Shown here: positions 34,739-43,722 of the stretch, piece by piece
Layout of the letters: every line of letters begins with the position of its first letter
Position numbering within the stretch: position 1 is the stretch's first letter
Assembly (NCBI RefSeq): GCF_003324565.1
Contig: NZ_QOLA01000006.1
Span: forward strand, 62,001-126,000
Origin: Streptomyces sp. SDr-06
GTDB taxonomy: Bacteria > Actinomycetota > Actinomycetes > Streptomycetales > Streptomycetaceae
DNA length: 64,000 nt
Direction of reading: 5' to 3'
The notes under the pieces: generated by a model
Databases searched by the model: none
The model's input: only the letters and a program-made list of their open reading frames with translations
What the model was told of the DNA's origin: nothing
Program-made: the position numbers and the translations under genes

Positions 34739-35923
34739 ATGACCGGTATTCGTCGCACTGCCACCACAGCGGCGCTTCTGCTCGCCGTGCCGTTGTCCGT
34801 CGCCGCCACCGCTCCCGCGCTCGCCGCCCCTGCCGTTCCCTTCACAGCCACCTCGCCCGCCGCGCCCGCGGGCGTACATGTCGATCTCCCGCGCCCGACT
34901 GGACCGTACACACCCGGCCGGGAGTTCCTGCACCTCGTCGACCAGAGCCGACCCGACCCGTGGGTCCCGTCCGCGGGCCCGCGCCAGCTGATGGTGTCGA
35001 TGTACTACCCCGCCAAGGCGGGGACGGGCGGCCCCGCTCCGTACATGACTCCCCAGGCCGCCAGACTCATGCTGGACACGAAGTTGCCAGGCAACACCAT
35101 TCCCACTGAAGTCGTCACCGGCACCCGGACCTGGTCCGAGTCCCACGCCCGCCCGAAACCCGGCCGGTATCCGCTGGTCGTGCTCTCCCCCGGCTTCACC
35201 ATGCCGCGCACCGAACTGACCAGCCTCGCCGAGGATCTGACCAGCCACGGGTACGTCGTCGCACTCGTCGATCACACCTACGAGAACACCGGAACGACCT
35301 TCCCCGACGGCCGGACACTCCCCTGCGTGATCTGCGGCAAGTTGACGACCGAGGAGCAATGGGCGGCGCTCAACGAGAGCCGCGCGAAGGACGTCTCCTT
35401 CGTCATCGACCAGTTGACCACCCACCGGCATCCGGCCTGGCGCTACGCCCGCATGATCGATCGCGAGCGGATCGGCATGGCAGGGCACTCGGCCGGCGGC
35501 GCCGCGACAGTCCCATCACTCCTCACCGACCAGCGCCTTCGGGCCGGCGTGAACCTGGACGGCACCATGGACTTCCCGGTGCCCGCCACCGGACTCAAAG
35601 GCAAGCCGTTCCTGATGATCGGTCACCCGTTGGGCGACCAGCAGGAGGATCCCACCTGGACGAAGGCCTGGGCCAACCTCGACGGCTGGAAGCGCTGGCT
35701 GACCGTCGCGGGTTCCAACCACGGCACCTTCACCGACAACCCCCTCTTCTTCGAGAAGCTCGGCCTTCCCGAGCCCCCTGGCACCACGATCAGCGCCGAG
35801 CGCGGGATCCATCTCACCGACACGTACGTGAGGGCCTTCTTCGATCTGCACCTCAAAGGGATCGACCAGCCGATCCTCAACGGTCCGACCCCCGAGAACC
35901 CGGAGATCAGCTTCCACCCGTAG
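34739..35923 (+). CDS. Secreted PAF-acetylhydrolase-like lipase (alpha/beta hydrolase)
   Basis: A 394-residue precursor: signal peptide (GIRRTATTAALLLAVPLSVA...ALAAP) and a platelet-activating-factor acetylhydrolase/Streptomyces exfoliatus-lipase-like domain. Nucleophile elbow RIGMAGHSAGGAA (Ser near 250), acid in GVNLDGTMDF (near 281) and His in GSNHGTFTD (near 326). PYMTPQAARL and VLSPGFTMPR (oxyanion region) match the same family. It should hydrolyse short or oxidised phospholipid esters or other esters outside the cell. ATG 34739 lacks a strong Shine-Dalgarno but gives a normal signal peptide. Followed by a perfect 12-bp terminator at 35947. Confidence 0.92.
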   Translation: MTGIRRTATTAALLLAVPLSVAATAPALAAPAVPFTATSPAAPAGVHVDLPRPTGPYTPGREFLHLVDQSRPDPWVPSAGPRQLMVSMYYPAKAGTGGPAPYMTPQAARLMLDTKLPGNTIPTEVVTGTRTWSESHARPKPGRYPLVVLSPGFTMPRTELTSLAEDLTSHGYVVALVDHTYENTGTTFPDGRTLPCVICGKLTTEEQWAALNESRAKDVSFVIDQLTTHRHPAWRYARMIDRERIGMAGHSAGGAATVPSLLTDQRLRAGVNLDGTMDFPVPATGLKGKPFLMIGHPLGDQQEDPTWTKAWANLDGWKRWLTVAGSNHGTFTDNPLFFEKLGLPEPPGTTISAERGIHLTDTYVRAFFDLHLKGIDQPILNGPTPENPEISFHP

Positions 35924-35946
35924 CGGCCGCTGCCATCCCGCCCCGC

Positions 35947-35974
35947 GGGGCCATCGCGATACCGCGATGGCCCC
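35947..35974. terminator. Strong bidirectional terminator
   Basis: Perfect 12-bp arms GGGGCCATCGCG / CGCGATGGCCCC around ATAC, 23 bp after the lipase stop and between convergent genes. Confidence 0.88.
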
Positions 35975-36182
35975 GTTGGCGATCGCGCTCAGAACGCCCA
36001 GGCGTGGTCGATCCACTCATCGCGCCAGGACCGCCCGTGTCCGCCGCGATCATGGATCCGGTCGGCCGGACCTGGGCGGTCATCCAGCGCCCTCGACCGC
36101 TGCTGGCCCGAGGGCCGAGAGCAGGAGGCTTCTGCCGCCCGGACGTGACGACATTCCAGCTCACGTTGGCACGGGCCAGGGG

Positions 36183-37034
36183 CTAGGGAAGCCGGACTCC
36201 GGACCACGCATCGACGGCGCACTGCCCGTCCGCATTGTTCCCTGCGGCCACGACTGTGCCGTCGGCACGCAGGCCAAGGGTGTGGGTCGAACCGGCCGCC
36301 ACGGCCACCATGTCGCGCCAATCCCCCACTTCGCACTGCCCGTAGCTGTTGTCTCCCGTCGCAAGGACCCGTCCGGAGGCAGTCGTCCCGACGGTGTGAT
36401 AGCTGCCCGCGCCGAGCGCCACAACCTCTTCCCACTCATCAACCTCGCACGCCCCGCTTACCCGGTCTCCAGTCGCCACTGCGCGCCCGTCGCTTCTGAG
36501 GCCGACCGTGTGGAGATACCCGGCCGAAATGGCGGTCAGGTCAAACCACCCTTCCACGGCACACTGGCCTCGCCGGTTGTTCCCTGCGGCCAGTGCGGAA
36601 CCGTCCGACCGGACGCCGACCGAGTGCCAGTCACCGCACGAGAGGTCGACCATCTCGCGCCAGGACCGCACGTCGCTCTGCCCTTGTGAGCTCCGGCCAA
36701 CTGCCAGCACGAGGCCGTTCGTGAGCAGCCCGAGCGTACGGCGCCAGCCTGCGGCCACGGCCGTGACTCCTCGCCATCCCGCGACATCGCATTGCCCGTC
36801 GCCGTTCCACCCCGTTGCCAGCACCGTGCCGTCCGGCTGGAGCCCCACCGTATGAGACCTGCCGGTGTTTGTCGCGGTATGGACATTGCCGGCTGCCACC
36901 GCGACGACGTCTTCCCATCCCTCGACACGACATTCAGCGGCAGCGCTGTTACCCACGGCGAGAACGGTTCCATTCCAGCGTCGCCCGACCGAATGACGCC
37001 TGCCGGCAGCCAGCACCGACGGGTGAGCAAGCAT
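36183..37034 (-). CDS. RCC1-repeat (beta-propeller) protein
   Basis: A 283-residue protein made almost only of about seven RCC1 repeats of about 51 residues. Each repeat follows (A/S)AG..HT(V/L)GL(R/Q).DG.V.A(T/A)GNN..GQC.V..W.D, for example STHTLGLRADGTVVAAGNN and YLHTVGLRSDGRAVATGDR. RCC1 repeats form seven-bladed propellers used for protein-protein contact. In bacteria such proteins are mostly uncharacterised. No signal peptide from ATG 37034 (GGGAGG 4 nt upstream); the longer frame to 37136 is less likely. It faces the lipase gene across a bidirectional terminator. Confidence 0.88.
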   Translation of the reverse strand: MLAHPSVLAAGRRHSVGRRWNGTVLAVGNSAAAECRVEGWEDVVAVAAGNVHTATNTGRSHTVGLQPDGTVLATGWNGDGQCDVAGWRGVTAVAAGWRRTLGLLTNGLVLAVGRSSQGQSDVRSWREMVDLSCGDWHSVGVRSDGSALAAGNNRRGQCAVEGWFDLTAISAGYLHTVGLRSDGRAVATGDRVSGACEVDEWEEVVALGAGSYHTVGTTASGRVLATGDNSYGQCEVGDWRDMVAVAAGSTHTLGLRADGTVVAAGNNADGQCAVDAWSGVRLP

Positions 37035-37319
37035 TCCGCCTCCCTGCGCCTGGCACGAGTCCGCGACACGGGTTCCCACCCTACTTTGGGCGCGGATCGG
37101 AGCGGGGGGCGCAGTGGCGCCAGCGGGAGACGGCACAACCGAGCGGCGTACTGCACGCCCAGGACGTCATGACATCCGCCGCCGTCCCAGCTGCCAGCCA
37201 GGGCATCGACACGGGCAAGGGAATCACGACGCCGCAAGCGCCCACATCGGTGAGCCTGCACGATGCGAGCAATTCACGAGCGCTGTCCGCGCGTTCACCG
37301 GTGGCGCGACGGTACGGCG
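37035..37319. other. Intergenic between RCC1 and DUF6243 genes
   Basis: No gene seen; it ends at the large hairpin that follows the DUF6243 gene. Confidence 0.5.
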
Positions 37320-37356
37320 GCAGGGCCCGGACCGCGCGTCGCGGTCCGGGCCCTGC
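37320..37356 (-). terminator. Very strong intrinsic terminator
   Basis: Perfect 17-bp arms (GCAGGGCCCGGACCGCG and its complement) around CGT, 31 bp downstream of the DUF6243 stop. Confidence 0.9.
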
Positions 37357-37387
37357 CCCATGCGGCGCCGCCCGTGGCGGCGGTGCG

Positions 37388-37597
37388 TCAGCTCTGGGCG
37401 GTGTCGTCGCCCGACTGCTCGGCGCTCTCGGCAGCGCCCGTCTTCTCGCGCATCTTGCGCACCAGCTCCGCCTTCTGGTCGGCGGCACCCTGGCGGTCAA
37501 GGTTGCGGTGCGGGCCGTTGTTCTGCCGTTCGGCGCGGGACAGCTTCTTGCGCTGGCCGCCGCCCATGCCCACGGGGTTGTTGATGTTCTTGCTCAC
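37388..37597 (-). CDS. DUF6243 family small protein
   Basis: A 69-residue highly charged protein typical of Streptomyces DUF6243: SKNINNPVGMGGGQRKKLSR, then AADQKAELVRKMREKTGAAE. The central KKQELxRKMREK helix is the family hallmark; function unknown. GTG 37597 is preceded by GGGAGAA. Monocistronic, with one of the strongest terminators in the window. Confidence 0.88.
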   Translation of the reverse strand: MSKNINNPVGMGGGQRKKLSRAERQNNGPHRNLDRQGAADQKAELVRKMREKTGAAESAEQSGDDTAQS

Positions 37598-38062
37598 GGG
37601 TTCTCCCGGAATGAGGTGAAGTGGTCTTCGGATTCAGCGGTGGGGGACGGGCGCGGCGACGTCGAAGGACGTCAGCAGGAGCCCGTCACACGCTCACTCG
37701 TAAATCGGCGTCTGGAAGAACATGACCGAGACGTTACCCGGTTCCGTCGGTTCCGCGCACCAAAGTTTCGCCGTCGCGGTCTCGGTCGGGCCTACGGGGA
37801 GGGCCTGTGGCCAGCTCTTTCCTTCCACTCGGCTCACGGAGCATGCCCCCGCACATCCGTCAGACCCGCAGATGGAGGCGAGGGAGCGGCTGGTCCTGCC
37901 CGTATTCCGTTCCGCTGGCGGCACGCGTGGGGGGGGCAGGATGTGCCGGTCCCATCGCGCTCGAATCGAAGGAGTTCGCGTCGGGGGGAGACAGCCAGCC
38001 GTGCTGCCGCCGGGTCGTGCCTGCCGACCCGTCGCCGCCCTGCGGGCCGCTAGCCTGTCGGT
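37598..38062. other. Intergenic, no gene recognised
   Basis: About 465 bp between divergent genes; contains their promoters, with no supported small gene. Confidence 0.45.
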
Positions 38063-39376
38063 ATGTCTGAGCGCGTCACGCCCGGTCGCACGCACGGCCT
38101 GATCACCCTGGGTGTCGCGGATGCTCTGTGGGCCGATGTGACGGCCGACAGCATGGTGCCGACAGCTTCTGGGGCATTCACCCGCTCTCCTTCCAGTGCC
38201 GAGGCCGGGTACGTACTGCTCGGTGGCCACCTGGTGGCGACGGCGCGGACGAGCGACGGTCAGTGGAGCGTTGCGGAGGCTGAGGTGCGTCGGGCGGCCG
38301 CGGCACTGAACGCGGTTGCAATGGATCGGCAGGACCTGGTCCGCGTCGGCCCGTTTCGGGGAGTACCGCGGCAGGAGCGCGACGAGGAAACTGCCTTGCG
38401 CTGGCGGCGGCGCATCGCGGGGGTGATGCACGAATTCGGCGCCCCCGAGCGGGCAGCACACCACGAGTTCGACGGGCCGTGCCATCTGGCGGGGATCGAC
38501 TGGCGACGGCTGCTCGTGGAGCAGGCTCGCGGCGGAACACAGCGGTCCTGGTGGCTGCCGCGCGCTGTGGTCAGGCTGTTGGACGCCGCCGAGCACGCCG
38601 AAACGCAGTGGGTGCACGCCGCACGGACCCGCCGCGGGGCCGGCACCGAGCCGTTTCCCCACCCCAGGCAGGCGACGAGCCCCGAGCGCCCCGCCACCGC
38701 ACTGCGCCCGTACCACGGGGAACTGTCAGGCCAGCTCTACTCGGCGCTCAGCAGGAAACCGGGTTTCTCCCGCCAGGTGGCCACGTGGTTGTGCGCCGTC
38801 TGTGGCAGCGCGGCCGCAAGTGTCCTCGACCACTGCCACGAGCACGGCTACGCCCGCGCCCCTCTCTGCCAGTCCTGCAACACGCAGGAACGCCCCGACC
38901 ACCTGTACAGCAACGACATCCGCGTGGCCGGCCGCTACAGCCGCCTCTTCGGCGCCGACACCGACGCCTGGCTTCGCCACTGGCACCGCTGCCCCGGGTG
39001 CCGTGCCCGCACCACCCTCCCGTTGCCGCACCTGGCCGCATGGACCGCCCACACCGCCTGCCGATCACTGCGCCCGACCCACCGCGCCGCTGGCGGGCGC
39101 AAGCCCTGCGGCACGCTCCGCGTGTACTGGACGGGCAGCCACAACGCACCCCACTCCTGCCTTCTCACGGTCGCCGTCGACTTCTGCCCCTCCGGTGAGC
39201 ATCGTGTTCTGGCAGAAGTCCCCTACCGCGAAGCCGCCGAACGGTTCCGCACCTGGCTGGCCGAGACAGCTCCTGCCGTGGCCGCCGCGGCCGGCCCCGA
39301 CCGCGTGGACGGCCTCCCCGAGCAGCCGAGGCCCGTCATCGCGGACACCAACGGCGAGGGCCTCGCACTGTTCTGA
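38063..39376 (+). CDS. Endonuclease VII-like HNH domain protein
   Basis: A 437-residue protein with a recombination-endonuclease-VII-type beta-beta-alpha metal domain in the middle: LCAVCGSAAASVLDHCHEHG followed by YARAPLCQSCNTQE. This is C-x2-C...LDHCHxxGxxRxxLCxxCN, providing a structural zinc and catalytic His. Another C-x2-C pair (HRCPGCRA) follows. The N-terminal ~230 residues have no known domain. The T4 relative resolves branched DNA, but many Streptomyces homologues are uncharacterised chromosomal nucleases. ATG 38063. It lies 166 bp upstream of tRNA-Pro on the same strand. Confidence 0.85.
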   Translation: MSERVTPGRTHGLITLGVADALWADVTADSMVPTASGAFTRSPSSAEAGYVLLGGHLVATARTSDGQWSVAEAEVRRAAAALNAVAMDRQDLVRVGPFRGVPRQERDEETALRWRRRIAGVMHEFGAPERAAHHEFDGPCHLAGIDWRRLLVEQARGGTQRSWWLPRAVVRLLDAAEHAETQWVHAARTRRGAGTEPFPHPRQATSPERPATALRPYHGELSGQLYSALSRKPGFSRQVATWLCAVCGSAAASVLDHCHEHGYARAPLCQSCNTQERPDHLYSNDIRVAGRYSRLFGADTDAWLRHWHRCPGCRARTTLPLPHLAAWTAHTACRSLRPTHRAAGGRKPCGTLRVYWTGSHNAPHSCLLTVAVDFCPSGEHRVLAEVPYREAAERFRTWLAETAPAVAAAAGPDRVDGLPEQPRPVIADTNGEGLALF

Positions 39377-39542
39377 CCATGCACCAGCCAGACGTGACGC
39401 CCCGCGAGGTGCCCCTTGACGTGCAGGGCCCGCCCACGTCGGCTGGATTGCGGCCATCCGCTTCGATCGGCTGAGTACGTGGTCCCCCTGATATGGTTCT
39501 CACGCACGAATGGCCGGTGGGAGCACCGGGTCAAGCGGGCAT

Positions 39543-39619
<77 letters not shown>

Positions 39620-39630
39620 GTGCTTTACGC

Positions 39631-39678
39631 AAACCGGAGGCAGTTTCCTCGAGGACGAGGGGGCGGCCTCCGGTTTTT
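39631..39678 (+). terminator. Rho-independent terminator of tRNA-Pro
   Basis: AAACCGGAGGC and GCCTCCGGTTT are perfect arms followed by a T-run, giving a classic stem plus U-tract, 12 bp after the tRNA. Confidence 0.88.
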
Positions 39679-39750
39679 CCGGGCCAAGGCGGCCCCGATG
39701 CGATCACTGTTCAATTTGGACAGCGCACACGCATCATGCACGTACTTCCA

Positions 39751-41136
39751 CTACAGCGTCGCCAGGCCCCAGAACATGGCCCAAGGAATGAACAGCGCGC
39801 TGGTCAGGCCGAGGAGCCCGAGTCGGACGATGGTCCGGCGTGACACGGAAGCCCTGGCTCGCCACCAGCCCACCGCTGTGGCCACGGCCATCAGTGCTGT
39901 CCCGGCTGTCAGAAGGTGCAGGCCGAGCCAGAACACCGGACGGTTGCCGAGCATCGGGCCGGCGTTCAGCGTCATCGCCACGAAGCCGAAGTAGCCCAGG
40001 AAACCGAGCAGGGTGGCAAGTCCCGTCGCGGCCAGCCAGCGTGGTGCCCGGCCGGCCCCGAGGGCACCAGGGCGGCCGCGCAGGCGGCGTACCAGGTCCC
40101 CCACCAGATACGCGGCGAACGAGACGACCATGAGGACGAATGCCGCGCTCTGCACCGCGCATGTCCCGTACGCAGGCAGAGAGGCCGGCGCATGGCTCTG
40201 CCTTGCCTGGTGCGGCAAGGCATCGTCGGTCCCGTGTCCGTGTCCCGCGACCCAGGACGCCATGGTGTCGACGTAGCCGGGCACCAGTTGCTCACCGCGC
40301 TGGAACCCGTCGGTCGAGGCGTGCAGTTTGTGGTCGGCGTGCGGGAAGAAGCGGACGGTCACATCGGTGTCGCCGCCGCTCCTCAGCGCGTTCTCGATCA
40401 TCACAGCACTCTCCGCCGGGGGCGACTGCTGGTCATCACCCCACAGGGCGAGAACCGGCTGGCGAAGGCGGCGCAGTGCCGGCAACGGGTCGTAGTCCGC
40501 TTCGGCGAGCAGGCCGGCGTCTGAGAGGAACCGCGTGCCGGTGGCGGACACCGTTCGCAGCAGCGATCCTGAGACACCTTCGTGCCGAAGTCTGTTCTCG
40601 GCGGACCATGCCGATTGCCGGGCCGGAGACACCCCGGACGCGCCGACCAGGACCACGTACGAGACCTGTGCCGAGCGCGAGGCCGCGAGCGGAGCGACCC
40701 AGCCGCCCTCGCTGAACCCCCAGAGCCCGACCTTGCCGGGATCCACATCGGCGCGCGTGTGCAACACCCGGACCCCCGCCAGGGCATCGTCAGCGAGTTG
40801 GGCATAGGACCGCTGTGTCAGTGAGTATCCCGCGGTCCGCTTGTCGTAGCTGAGGACCACGAACCCGGCCCGCGTCATGGCCTCCGCCTCGGCCCGGTAC
40901 TTCGCCCTGGTCTCCGGACCCGAACCATGCACCAGCACGATCCCGGGCCGCCGCTGCCGCGCCGTCCCGGCGGGTGCTGTGACCGTGCCGTGCAGGGTGA
41001 CGTCCCCGCTGCGGAACTCCACCTCACTCTGTTCGATGTCCTGCCCCGCCCGGGCAGGGCGCGCCATTGCCGACCCGCATACCGTCGCTACAGCTGCCAG
41101 CGCCGCGATCAGGCACATAGCCCACCAGGCCCGCAT
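39751..41136 (-). CDS. Alpha/beta-hydrolase with C-terminal membrane domain
   Basis: A 461-residue precursor. An N-terminal signal or anchor helix (WWAMCLIAALAAVATVCGSA) is followed by a dienelactone-hydrolase/acyl-peptidase-like domain: GIVLVHGSGPETR oxyanion region, WGFSEGGW nucleophile elbow, ALWGDDQQSPP acid and FFPHADHKLH with the His. The last ~150 residues form four transmembrane helices (VQSAAFVLMVVSFAAYLVGD onward) ending FIPWAMFWGLATL. The hydrolase therefore faces outside while tethered to the membrane. ATG 41136 follows GGGGG. Substrate unknown. Confidence 0.88.
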   Translation of the reverse strand: MRAWWAMCLIAALAAVATVCGSAMARPARAGQDIEQSEVEFRSGDVTLHGTVTAPAGTARQRRPGIVLVHGSGPETRAKYRAEAEAMTRAGFVVLSYDKRTAGYSLTQRSYAQLADDALAGVRVLHTRADVDPGKVGLWGFSEGGWVAPLAASRSAQVSYVVLVGASGVSPARQSAWSAENRLRHEGVSGSLLRTVSATGTRFLSDAGLLAEADYDPLPALRRLRQPVLALWGDDQQSPPAESAVMIENALRSGGDTDVTVRFFPHADHKLHASTDGFQRGEQLVPGYVDTMASWVAGHGHGTDDALPHQARQSHAPASLPAYGTCAVQSAAFVLMVVSFAAYLVGDLVRRLRGRPGALGAGRAPRWLAATGLATLLGFLGYFGFVAMTLNAGPMLGNRPVFWLGLHLLTAGTALMAVATAVGWWRARASVSRRTIVRLGLLGLTSALFIPWAMFWGLATL

Positions 41137-41423
41137 ACCGCCCCCTGATCATGAAGGAGCCCGTCCGGAAGCCCCGGCCGGTCACTCCTCCTCGATCGTG
41201 CTGCACACGGCAGCGGCGGCCCATCCAGCAAGCCCGCCCACCGTGAAGGGGGTTAGCACTACTCATCGCCTGGGGAGGACACGCGCGACACGTCCACGAT
41301 CGTCATGTGACGAATGGACTGGACACCCTGCGGAGAGCACCTTCGAGGGCGTTCGCCGGGCCGAACGCCGCCTCGCCGCATCAGTCCGCCGGGGTGGGGC
41401 CCCGGCGGGCCCGGATGTGGAGA

Positions 41424-41921
41424 TCAGACAGCGGCCAGGCTCTTCGCCATGACCCGCTCCCTGCCCATGCCATCGACCAGAAGATCGCCGGGCTCACCCG
41501 TGTCCGTGAAACCGTGCCGCTCGTAGAGCGCGGTCGCCTTGTGGTTGTCCGGCATGACGGACAACCGCAGCGTCGTGGCACCGCGGTCCACCGCCCACCG
41601 CTCGACCGCCTGGATCAGGTAGTCGCCGACGCCCTTGCCCCGCGCCGTGGGGCTGACCCACATCGAGATCAACTCCGCTGTCGCTGCTTCCTCGTCCGGC
41701 ACTCCGCTGGCCATGCCGACGGGGCGGCCGTCAAGGAGCACGACGAGATCGTGCGCGCCAGGAATCGACAGACGGGCACGCCAGCGTTCCTCTCGGTCAC
41801 CGGAACCCTGCCACTGGGCCAGGGTCGATCCGAACGCATAGGGCGCCTCAGAGAGCGCGGCCAGTCGCAACTCCCGCCAAAGGCGCCAGTCGTCTGCTTC
41901 CACAGTGCGTAGTTCAAGCAT
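41424..41921 (-). CDS. GNAT N-acetyltransferase
   Basis: A 165-residue GNAT enzyme: N-terminal LRTVEADDWRLWRELRLAAL, acetyl-CoA loop in SMWVSPTARGKGVGDYLIQA (R-G-K-G-V-G), and LSVMPDNHKATALYERHGF. The N-terminus EAPYAFGSTLAQW is typical of small-molecule or protein N-terminal acetylating GNATs in actinomycetes. ATG 41921. Stands alone; substrate unknown. Confidence 0.9.
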   Translation of the reverse strand: MLELRTVEADDWRLWRELRLAALSEAPYAFGSTLAQWQGSGDREERWRARLSIPGAHDLVVLLDGRPVGMASGVPDEEAATAELISMWVSPTARGKGVGDYLIQAVERWAVDRGATTLRLSVMPDNHKATALYERHGFTDTGEPGDLLVDGMGRERVMAKSLAAV

Positions 41922-42048
41922 GATCCAGACCTTGCCCGCCCTTCAGAGCGGGCGGCAAGTTGATTTCGACCGTGCAAACGAGGCCGTTTCAACCGCCGTC
42001 ATGGCTCGGACGCGCCTGGCCGAGGACGCCGCTCGGCCCCGGAGCGGA

Positions 42049-42498
42049 TCAGCTCTGAGGGTCGCTCTTCTGACTGGCCCCGCTGATCTGCGCGAGAACA
42101 TCCTGGAGCCGCCGGACGGCGTCCTCCGCCTCCGTGTATTCCTCAGGACTTGCCACGACGGTGCCGAAAGTGCCGCCACTGTCCGCGGGCAGAGCCCGCC
42201 AACGCAGGACCGGCTCCAGCGCATTCAGGGCGCCGGAGAGAAACCAGGCCAGGCGACCGTGCGTACGCGCGAGAGAGATCGCCAGGACGGCGAGCGTTTC
42301 CCTCAGGTGCTCAAGCCGTTCGATCTGTGCCAACGCCCCCTGGACGTCCGGTGGCCCGACCGCGTCCCGCAGGCCGGACTCGGCTGTCCGAGCGAGTACG
42401 CACTCCCCCGGCGCCACTTTCCACACCTGTTCCCGGATCAGCTGTTCCGCTTCCTCGGCCAGCACAGCGACGATCCTCCGCATGTCCATGCGGGCCAC
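42049..42498 (-). CDS. Hypothetical helical protein
   Basis: A 149-residue soluble, strongly helical protein (MRRIVAVLAEEAEQLIREQV, IERLEHLRETLAVLAISLAR) with no recognised motif. The amphipathic pattern and normal codon bias support coding. ATG 42498, or in-frame ATG 42486 (MDMRR). The two minus frames that overlap its 5' side are shadows. Function unknown. Confidence 0.7.
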   Translation of the reverse strand: MARMDMRRIVAVLAEEAEQLIREQVWKVAPGECVLARTAESGLRDAVGPPDVQGALAQIERLEHLRETLAVLAISLARTHGRLAWFLSGALNALEPVLRWRALPADSGGTFGTVVASPEEYTEAEDAVRRLQDVLAQISGASQKSDPQS

Positions 42499-42882
42499 TC
42501 TAATGAACAGCCCCCGCAGCCTGTGACGGCCTTGTTCGATTGCAGCGCGCTCTTTCCGCGACCGCTCGTCGGCACGGTGTCGAGCGCGGCACCGATCTGC
42601 CTACTGGCGATACCGGTGCGGTGTTGAGGCCGGGATGAAGTCCCCAACTGCACCAAGCAGGGTTCAGGGCGGCCCGCCCAGGATCCGGACGCTTCCCGCG
42701 GGCGAGAGCGCGGAGCCCGCGGGCCCGACACCGCTTCGGGCAGCCGGATGATCTCCCGCCGGATCCTCCCCTCCATGACCCGTCCGTCGTCATGCGGCTG
42801 CGCTCGCGGGTCACGGCGGAGCCGGATCGGCGCGCCACGAGACAGGGCGGAGCATGAGGTCCAGCGCCCGCCGCCCGCCGTG
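42499..42882. other. Intergenic, no gene recognised
   Basis: About 380 bp of shadow frames only, between the helical hypothetical gene and the secreted protein gene. Confidence 0.45.
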
Positions 42883-43326
42883 TCAGCCGCCGCAGTTGGC
42901 GTTGATGTGGTTCGACTCATGAAACTCGTAACTGCCGTCGGCCCGCTGGGCGTTGATGTAGGTACGGAAGTCGTGGACTCCGGTGCCCGCGCAGTTGTAG
43001 GAGATGTTGATCCAGCCCTGGCCGGAGATGTTCTTGGTGGCCATGTCTTCCCAGCCGTACCAGCGCGAGCGCTGGATCACCACGGTCGCCCCGCCACTGC
43101 ACGGGGCAATGATCCCGGCGGTGCCGCTGATGGTGTTGCCGTGCTGAGCCGTGCTGCCGATCGCCACGCAGTCGAAAGTGGGCCGAGCGGCGTGCGCCGG
43201 ATGCGCGGGCGAAGTTTCGGCGCCGGCGCCGGTAATGGCGAGCGCGGTGCCCGCCAGGACCGCAGTGGTCATGACGATGCGGAGGATGCGACGGGTGGGA
43301 CGCAGGCCTTTGTGCTGGAGGTCCAT
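42883..43326 (-). CDS. Small secreted protein of unknown function
   Basis: A 147-residue precursor. An N-terminal basic stretch (DLQHKGLRPTRRILRIVM) and hydrophobic core with ITGAGAETSPAHPAHAA form a signal peptide. The mature ~100-residue domain has four Cys (FDCVAIG, APCSGGATVVIQRSRW, YNCAGTG, NANCGG) likely forming two disulfides, with WINISYN and GVHDFRTYINA strands, suggesting a small beta-sandwich. GAAAGGGAAG precedes ATG 43326; the longer frame to 43404 is less likely. I do not recognise the family. Confidence 0.8.
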   Translation of the reverse strand: MDLQHKGLRPTRRILRIVMTTAVLAGTALAITGAGAETSPAHPAHAARPTFDCVAIGSTAQHGNTISGTAGIIAPCSGGATVVIQRSRWYGWEDMATKNISGQGWINISYNCAGTGVHDFRTYINAQRADGSYEFHESNHINANCGG

Positions 43327-43579
43327 GGGCTTCCCTTTCGGGACCGACGTGACGGAAGGTGCACTCTCGGTCATGAATCTACGACCCACAGTGACAGCGA
43401 TCAAAGGCGCGCAGGGTCACTGGGGGCGCGTGCGCCGCCCGGGATGAAGGACGACGCGCGCCCGTCCCCTTTGCGGCCCTGCGCTGTGGCCTCAGGACCA
43501 TGGGGGCCTCGCGTGAAACTGGTGTGAAGCGCGCTGCCACCTCTGCTGCGGCAGGGTGCCGGGCCCTGCGCCAGAGTGA
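43327..43579. other. Promoter of the secreted protein gene and decayed DNA
   Basis: No gene; adjoins the RidA remnant. Confidence 0.4.
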
Positions 43580-43700
43580 GCAGCGCAGGTTCACCACGTA
43601 CAGGGTCTGCGAGACGATGTGGCTGCGGGTGGCGCCGTAGTGGACCAGGGTTTTGTCCATGTCAGCGTAGATCTGCCTGGGCTGGGCGAAGTGGGGGGGG
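43580..43700 (-). pseudogene. RidA-family fragment
   Basis: The minus frame encodes HFAQPRQIYADMDKTLVHYG and then ATRSHIVSQTLYVVNLR. This matches the middle of RidA/YjgF proteins (Q-x-x-Q-x-Y-x-N/D-M-x-x-x-L...GA...V-x-x-x-x-Y-V). The N-terminal strand and the C-terminal trimer-interface Arg/Glu region are gone. An intact but different RidA is encoded at 60718-61128. Confidence 0.7.
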
Positions 43701-43722
43701 CGGCGCCCCGGACCGGCTCGGC

